This document shows, piece after piece, positions 58,903-64,000 of a stretch of DNA of 64,000 nt. A model generated the notes under the pieces. It worked only from the letters and a program-made list of their open reading frames with translations. It was not told the DNA's origin and made no database searches. The DNA lies in NCBI RefSeq assembly GCF_016908525.1, contig NZ_JAFBEB010000005.1, forward strand, positions 124,001 to 188,000. Direction: 5' to 3'. Within the stretch, counting starts at the first letter, position 1; every line of letters starts with the position of its first letter. A program made the position numbers and the translations under genes. The DNA comes from Brevibacillus fulvus (GTDB taxonomy: Bacteria > Bacillota > Bacilli > Brevibacillales > Brevibacillaceae).

Positions 58903-61023
58903 TTATTCAGATTGTGAATACCGTTGAATCAATTCGACAATCGGTTCCGTTGTTGTTGCACCCAAGATCGTCTCGAGATTTTCGCCTTCCGAGAGCATCG
59001 AAGACAATTGGGCGAGTGCACGGAGATGTGTTTCATTATCGACCGCAGCCAGAACGATCAGCACATTGACATCACGACTGCCATCTTCGGCAAAGCTGAC
59101 ACCTCGCTCCAGACGAAGCATGCTCATCCCCAATCGCTTCACGCCTTGTTCCGGTCTGGCGTGCGGGATGGCGATTTTCGGTGCGATGACGATATACGGC
59201 CCCATCTCTTGCACGCTTTCAATCATGGCCTCGATATAGGACTGTTCGATAAACTGCTGCTGGAGTAAAGGAGCAGCCGCCAACCGAATGGCTTCCCGCC
59301 AATCCGATACTTCCGATTTCAGTTGAATCATCTCTTCCGTTAATAGCTCTGCTAACATCGGTTTCCTAATCTCCTTTATCAATTGAGGTCCGCCCTGAAA
59401 ATACTGGGTAAGTTCCTCTTGTAAGCTTTTTTCGTCCAGAATCTGGGCATGCCGCTTGATAATGTCCAATATGGTTTTCACTGAGTGATTGCTTTTGTTC
59501 TGTTCGGAAAACAGCGCGTTGACCTGACTCAACAATTTTTCTTTTTCCGAATCGCTTAAAATCGGGCTAACGACAAATACAGGCAGCCCCCGTTTGGGCA
59601 AAGGTGTCGTGGATACGACAAAGTCGACTTCATATGAATGGGTTTCATACTCCCGCAAGGAAATCGCGGCTACGACATCTACGGCAGAAAAGAGCGACTC
59701 AAGCTGAGACTGCAGGATGCGCGACGTGGAAATACCGTTGCCGCAGACAACCAGCGCCCGTTTTCGCTGAATTGGTTTTGAGCCTTGCTCTTTCATCCAA
59801 CCGCCAAAGTAAATGGCCAGATAAGCAATCTCATGTTCGCTGGCCTTCCTGCCAGTGTAGCTCTCCAGGTGGGCTGCGACCTTCCGGGTGATCTTGAAAA
59901 TCTCGGGATAGGTTTGTTTGATCGTCTCCGTCAGCGGATTTTCAATCTCCAGTCCATACTTGATCCGATAGTAGGCCGGCTTGATGTGGATCAGCATCTG
60001 CTCCTCAATGGCCGTCCGATTTTGAAAAAAAACATAGGCCTGTTTCTCAAAATCGCTGACCATCAGCCGGATGATCCTTCTTAGATGATGAATCTCAATC
60101 GAGCTGTTCCCTTCATCATTGACATCGTTCCGCTTGGCGCCCAACAAGTTGATCGTAAGATAACAACATTCATCGTCCGTCAGGCGAATCGCAAACATAT
60201 CGCTTAACGCTTCGCCAATCGCCCGGGCAGCTTCATATTCCGCCGCGTTTCGCAGCACTGCCTTCTTGTCTTCATCCACTTTGACGCAGCAATCATGCCG
60301 TAACCGGTTGCAGATAATGACCAGACTAAGCGCAAAATGGTCAATCATCTCATCGGTAAACTGAATCCCCAGCTGCTGTTCACAACTTTCGATTTGTTCG
60401 TAAATCTTTGTTGCTTGTTCGACGGTGATCTGCAGAAAATCGCTCCGCTCCATCAGACGGCAGAGAACGGACACTTTTTGCGCAGAATCGGCTGCTTTCC
60501 ATTCCATCGACAAGATGCGCGACCAGTACTGGAGCAGCATTTTCCGTTTATCCAACTCATTGCCGACGACCGTGTAGCCCTGCTTGTTGTTGAATTGGAC
60601 GATCAATTGAGCTGAACGCAATTCTTGTTTGACCACATTTAGCTCCGTGTTTGTGGTCCCCCGGCTGACGCCGATTTTGTCCATCAGATCCTGCAGAAAC
60701 AAGGGCTGAGTTGCGCTTAACAGGCAGATGCCGAGCCAGGCTCTTCTCTCTTTGGCGGAAAAATAATACTGCCCCTTGTCGACCTCGCTGAGCATCGCCG
60801 GCAGAGCTCTTTTGGTTTTATCGGTTACATAGAAACCGACCGTTCTGACATACTGGACGGGGTCCAGCTGATTTTGCGTCAGCCAATAATTGATTTTTTC
60901 CAGATCGTAGTAAACGGTTCGCCTGGAAATTTGCAGCTTCTCGGTCAAGTCTCGCAAGCGTACATAACCGTCCGTCTGCACCAACTGAGACAAGATTAGG
61001 GTACATCTTTCGTCTAAAACCAA
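58903..61023 (-). CDS. PRD-containing transcriptional activator with EIIB- and EIIA-like domains (MtlR/LicR type)
   Basis: This 706-residue regulator has two N-terminal helix-turn-helix units (1-150; LRDLTEKLQISRRTVYYDLEKIN), two PTS regulation domains with the expected His residues (about 190-400; AIGEALSDMFAIRLTDDECCYLTINLLG, HIKPAYYRIKYGLEIENPL), an EIIB-like domain (ALVVCGNGISTSRILQSQLE near 420-500) and a C-terminal EIIA domain (560-706; IAPKIAIPHARPEQGVKRLG with phospho-His). PTS phosphorylation state controls its activity. It is the first gene of the ula operon and probably activates it. The EIIA domain may also serve UlaAB. Confidence 0.9.
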   Translation of the reverse strand: MVLDERCTLILSQLVQTDGYVRLRDLTEKLQISRRTVYYDLEKINYWLTQNQLDPVQYVRTVGFYVTDKTKRALPAMLSEVDKGQYYFSAKERRAWLGICLLSATQPLFLQDLMDKIGVSRGTTNTELNVVKQELRSAQLIVQFNNKQGYTVVGNELDKRKMLLQYWSRILSMEWKAADSAQKVSVLCRLMERSDFLQITVEQATKIYEQIESCEQQLGIQFTDEMIDHFALSLVIICNRLRHDCCVKVDEDKKAVLRNAAEYEAARAIGEALSDMFAIRLTDDECCYLTINLLGAKRNDVNDEGNSSIEIHHLRRIIRLMVSDFEKQAYVFFQNRTAIEEQMLIHIKPAYYRIKYGLEIENPLTETIKQTYPEIFKITRKVAAHLESYTGRKASEHEIAYLAIYFGGWMKEQGSKPIQRKRALVVCGNGISTSRILQSQLESLFSAVDVVAAISLREYETHSYEVDFVVSTTPLPKRGLPVFVVSPILSDSEKEKLLSQVNALFSEQNKSNHSVKTILDIIKRHAQILDEKSLQEELTQYFQGGPQLIKEIRKPMLAELLTEEMIQLKSEVSDWREAIRLAAAPLLQQQFIEQSYIEAMIESVQEMGPYIVIAPKIAIPHARPEQGVKRLGMSMLRLERGVSFAEDGSRDVNVLIVLAAVDNETHLRALAQLSSMLSEGENLETILGATTTEPIVELIQRYSQSE

Positions 61024-61047
61024 GCGAATCCCCTTCCGTTAAAAAAA

Positions 61048-61195
61048 TGTGCAATTATTATACGTGATTGGCGGGCGCTTGATTCGCAATTCGGGAGAAA
61101 CGGGATAAATTCGCTTTTGCTTATGTTTATTATATCGTTTACATAGAACAAGTGGCGTTCAAATCCCGAACGAGAGTTTGTGCAATTATTGTACG
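61048..61195. promoter_or_regulatory. Repeated palindromic sites flanking the ula promoter
   Basis: TGTGCAATTATTATACG (61048-61064) and TGTGCAATTATTGTACG (61179-61195) are identical at 16 of 17 positions. The core GTGCAAT-T-ATTGTAC of the second copy is a near-perfect palindrome. On the minus strand TATAAT (61134-61129) lies between them with no good -35, suggesting an activator-dependent promoter bound at 61179-61195. Confidence 0.55.
61130..61143 (-). promoter_or_regulatory. cre-like site overlapping the ula -10 box
   Basis: On the minus strand TGTAAACGATATAA matches cre at 13 of 14 positions and overlaps TATAAT. CcpA binding there would directly block transcription. Confidence 0.5.
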
Positions 61196-61253
61196 GATTC
61201 ACAAACAACAAGCGCCCGACCCCAGAGGATCGAGCGCACATCTGAAAGGGATG

Positions 61254-62609
61254 CTATTGTTCCGCCATGATGCTTCTCCGTTGAATCAACCATAAGCGGC
61301 CAAACAGGAAAACGGCTCCCGCGGCCAGCCCGGCAATCAGTCCGATCCAATAGCCAAACGCCTGAAAAGAGGTATAGTTCGCCAGCAAGAAACCAAGCGG
61401 CAAACCGATGACCCAATAGGAAAACAAGGCGACCACAAAGGTCACGGTCACATCTTTATAGCCGCGGAGAATGCCTTGTACGGGAGCTGCCACGGCATCA
61501 GATACCATAAACAGAATCGAATACAACAGGAAATGCTGGGTCAAGGCGAGCACATCCGGATCGGTTGTATACAAAGAAGCGACTTGGCGCGTGAACAGAA
61601 ACAACAATACCGCAAAGATCAAGGCGAGCGACACGGCAATGCCGATGCCGAGATAGCTGTACTGCCGGGCATCGCGGTATCTTTTCGCTCCCACCTCAAA
61701 GCCAACGACGATCGTCAGGGCCATCGCTATGCTCAAGGGCACCGTATAGATGAAAGAAGCAAAATTGATCGCCGATTGATGGGCGGCAATGGTGATCGTT
61801 TCAAATTTGCTCATTAACAGCGTGACGGCAGCAAAGATGCTGACCTCAAAGAAAATGGAGAAGCCGATCGGCAGACCCAATTTCAGCAGTTCCTTCCACG
61901 TCTGCAAGGAAAAGCGATGCCACTTGGAGAAAATCCCATACTGGGCAAACGCTTCGCCGCGCAGTACGACGAAAATGCTGATCAAAGTAATGCACCAATA
62001 GGTGATGCCCGAAGCATACCCGGCGCCAACTCCCCCCAACCGCGGAAATCCCAGGTTGCCGAAAATCAGCCCGTAGTTCAGGACAATATTAATTGGCAAA
62101 GAGAGCAGCGTAATCAACATGGTGATCCGCGTCCAGCCCAACGCTTCGATAAAACAGCGAAGCACGGTATACATAAACATCGGAACGATGCCGATCGACA
62201 AACCGATCAGAAAATGACGGGCGATATACTGCACATCAGCTTCCAGATTCATCATACCGAGAATCGGGTCGAGCAGAAAAAAGCCGACGACAATGACCGC
62301 CAAACCAATTATCACGGCCAAATACAAAGCTTGCAAAACCGTAAAGGGCACCTGTTCCTTCTGCTTGGCTCCGACCATTTGCGCAACGATCGGCGTCACA
62401 GACAACAAAATTCCGCTCAAGCCTTGTTGTATCGGAACCCACAAGCTGGAGCCGATCGCTGCTCCCGCCAAATCGGTAGGGCTGGCGTGGCCAGACATGA
62501 TCGTGTCAAAGAAGGTCATCGCAAACAAAGCCAGTTGAGAAACGAGAATGGGAAACAGGACAAGCAGAAACTGACGTACTTTCTCTTGAATGGTATATGT
62601 CTGATTCAT
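61254..62609 (-). CDS. MATE-family multidrug efflux transporter
   Basis: This 451-residue protein has 12 predicted membrane segments in two homologous halves. MATE patterns: LVSQLALFAMTFFDTIMSGHASPTDLAGAAIGSSLWVPI in the first half and HQSAINFASFIYTVPLSIAMALTIVVGFEVGAKRYRDARQ in the second. It exports cationic compounds with Na+ or H+. ATG 62609 follows GGAAAGGAA; the 16 upstream codons are not supported. It is a single gene between the ula and deaminase genes. NorM subclass is likely, and the substrate is unknown. Confidence 0.88.
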   Translation of the reverse strand: MNQTYTIQEKVRQFLLVLFPILVSQLALFAMTFFDTIMSGHASPTDLAGAAIGSSLWVPIQQGLSGILLSVTPIVAQMVGAKQKEQVPFTVLQALYLAVIIGLAVIVVGFFLLDPILGMMNLEADVQYIARHFLIGLSIGIVPMFMYTVLRCFIEALGWTRITMLITLLSLPINIVLNYGLIFGNLGFPRLGGVGAGYASGITYWCITLISIFVVLRGEAFAQYGIFSKWHRFSLQTWKELLKLGLPIGFSIFFEVSIFAAVTLLMSKFETITIAAHQSAINFASFIYTVPLSIAMALTIVVGFEVGAKRYRDARQYSYLGIGIAVSLALIFAVLLFLFTRQVASLYTTDPDVLALTQHFLLYSILFMVSDAVAAPVQGILRGYKDVTVTFVVALFSYWVIGLPLGFLLANYTSFQAFGYWIGLIAGLAAGAVFLFGRLWLIQRRSIMAEQ

Positions 62610-62761
62610 ATGATTCCTTTCCGTACATTTTGTTACAGAATTGCCGTATCCCGCCATGGCAGTCTACTTAAGTGAGTATAACAAAAAACATGTCGGCGAG
62701 GTGAAAAAACTCTCCTGCCGGCATGTTTCCGTTCGATTCTGCCCTTCTTTTTTCGCAGCGG

Positions 62762-64000
62762 TCAAGCCCGTGTTAAAAAAGGGACGACTTTCCCCTGATT
62801 GACATCGATCAAGCCCAAGTCGGTAATCTTCAGCGCGGGACTTACCGGCAGAGAAAGCGTGCTGACAGACATAATCGGGTTGTAATGACGATACCCCAAG
62901 TCCTCCATCGCCTGTCTCAGCGCTTCCACATCCTTGGCCGTCTCAGCCAACGGTTCCTCTGTCAAAATGCCTCCGACCGGCAATCGCAGATTGGCCAACA
63001 CCTTGCCATTTTCCACGGCGCAAAAGCCGCCTTGCTGGGAAATGACTTGATTGGCTGCCAGCGCCATATCCTGCGGATTGTAGCCAATGACCAACAAATT
63101 GTGATTGTCGTGCGAATAAGTTGTGGCGATCGCCCCGCGTTTGAGGATGTCGCCGCCGATCAGTCCATAGGCGCGATTGCCGTTTTTTCCATACCGCTCA
63201 AATGTGGCGATCAGCGCATACGGGCTTTCCTGCCAGCGCACTTCCCCGTCTTGGACCATCACCTCTGTCCATGCTTCGCTAGTGAACGTGGACCCATCCT
63301 TGACCATCATCACACGCGCTTGATACGGTTGATCGTCTCCTTCGCTTTTTACCGTAAAATCTGCTTCCGCCAGCAACGGCAACTGAACGCTTTGGTAAAA
63401 ATGAGCCGGAAATGTGCCGCGCTCAACGATCTGTTCGTCAACCGCCGTCTGTTCATAGACCAGCCGCCCCGCTTTATAAACCCGCTCAATGCTCAGATTC
63501 TCGAGGTCGGACAACAACAGGAAGTCGGCAATTTTGTTGGGAGCAATGGCCCCGCGGTCGTACAGACGCATTCTTCTGGCTGGAGCAAAAGTGGCCGCAT
63601 AAATCGCCCTCTCCGGTGACATGCCCATCCCGATCGCCTTCGCCACCAAATAATTCAAATGCCCGCGGCGATAAAGCGAATCCGTCATCACATCATCGGT
63701 GACGAAGCAGAAATGTTCGGAAACATCGTGTTCCCGCAAAAATTGCATAACCTCATCGGTCATCGATTTTTCCTGAATCTCAATAAACATACCGGCGGCA
63801 ATCCGCTGCTTCATTCCCTCTACAGTTTGATGGGTATGATCGGAGTCGACTCCGGCATAAATAAATTGCTGCAGTTCCAAATCCAACAGTTTGGGACAGT
63901 GTCCCTCGATGATCAGTTCGGGATATTGTTGGCGAATGTGCCGCAAGATCCGGTTTGTCTTGCAATCCGGATCGGTAATGACATCCACGTAATTCATGAT
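62762..64000 (-). CDS. Adenine-deaminase-like amidohydrolase, C-terminal part (truncated by window edge)
   Basis: This gene runs in from beyond the right edge; 412 residues are visible. The amidohydrolase core shows the metal-site region GHCPKLLDLELQQFIYAGVDSDHTHQT, then FVTDDVMTDSLYRRGHLNYL (metal-binding DD region) and the C-terminal Ade domain (ATTYSHDNHNLLVIG, GGFCAVENGKVLANLRLPVGGI). In typical adenine deaminases SDHE has a catalytic Glu; here it is SDHT. That matches what I recall of the YerA branch, whose function is unproven. So adenine as substrate is uncertain. Confidence 0.8.
   Translation of the reverse strand: MMNYVDVITDPDCKTNRILRHIRQQYPELIIEGHCPKLLDLELQQFIYAGVDSDHTHQTVEGMKQRIAAGMFIEIQEKSMTDEVMQFLREHDVSEHFCFVTDDVMTDSLYRRGHLNYLVAKAIGMGMSPERAIYAATFAPARRMRLYDRGAIAPNKIADFLLLSDLENLSIERVYKAGRLVYEQTAVDEQIVERGTFPAHFYQSVQLPLLAEADFTVKSEGDDQPYQARVMMVKDGSTFTSEAWTEVMVQDGEVRWQESPYALIATFERYGKNGNRAYGLIGGDILKRGAIATTYSHDNHNLLVIGYNPQDMALAANQVISQQGGFCAVENGKVLANLRLPVGGILTEEPLAETAKDVEALRQAMEDLGYRHYNPIMSVSTLSLPVSPALKITDLGLIDVNQGKVVPFLTRA

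Noticed and set aside
1-64000. tRNA, rRNA, CRISPR or transposon features
   Set aside because: I saw no cloverleaf with TTCGANTC-type arm, no repeat-spacer array, and no transposase or terminal inverted repeats.

Overview
The window is chromosomal DNA from an endospore-forming member of the Bacillota, most likely order Bacillales. The evidence is three YheC/YheD-type spore-coat ATP-grasp genes, CotF-like coat proteins, Gram-positive ribosome binding sites (GGAGG), an S-box SAM riboswitch, GlpP, HPr with both His15 and Ser46, and cre-like catabolite sites. Codon use and roughly 50% GC resemble Alicyclobacillaceae or Paenibacillaceae relatives (for example Effusibacillus, Tumebacillus or Brevibacillus), but the genus is inference. 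I see no insertion sequence, prophage, CRISPR array, tRNA or rRNA. The two end genes (a LysR regulator and an adenine-deaminase-like gene) run off the window.

Layout. 0-7 kb: a truncated LysR regulator, a shikimate kinase, a TRAP transporter operon with a zinc alcohol dehydrogenase (adh-dctP-dctQ-dctM), and a divergent membrane protein. Two palindromic operators sit between the divergent units. 7-13 kb: a glycerol-3-phosphate or glycerophosphodiester operon (glpP-HAD-ugpC-ugpA-ugpE-ugpB-ugpQ). 13-19 kb: fruR-fruK-fruA-ptsH-ptsI, in which the general PTS proteins are attached to the fructose operon. 19-21.5 kb: a flavin monooxygenase plus ATP-grasp ligase operon behind a clear SAM-I riboswitch, so probably sulfur metabolism. 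21.5-31 kb: galactose uptake and the Leloir pathway (galT-galK-galE, an M24-like gene, a ROK regulator, then mglB-mglA-mglC). 31-33 kb: a chemoreceptor.

33-43 kb is the most unusual part. It holds three paralogous YheC/YheD ATP-grasp proteins, two MurF-like Mur ligases, an Asp/Glu racemase, a DUF2156/GNAT-like protein and a methyltransferase. They form two translationally coupled operons plus two single genes. One operon has a sigma-K-like promoter. Together they look like an uncharacterised amide-ligase system that may make or modify a peptide or peptidoglycan-like material in the spore envelope.

43-64 kb: a 7TM histidine kinase and NarL-type regulator, aas-lplT lysophospholipid recycling, two small CotF-like coat genes, helD, two MFS exporters (one divergent from a PadR regulator), a Tat substrate phosphatase (phoX) with its own tatA, an ascorbate-type PTS (ulaA-ulaB and a PRD regulator carrying an EIIA domain), a MATE exporter and the adenine-deaminase-like gene. 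Most start sites given here were chosen from ribosome binding sites and often lie inside the longest possible reading frame.
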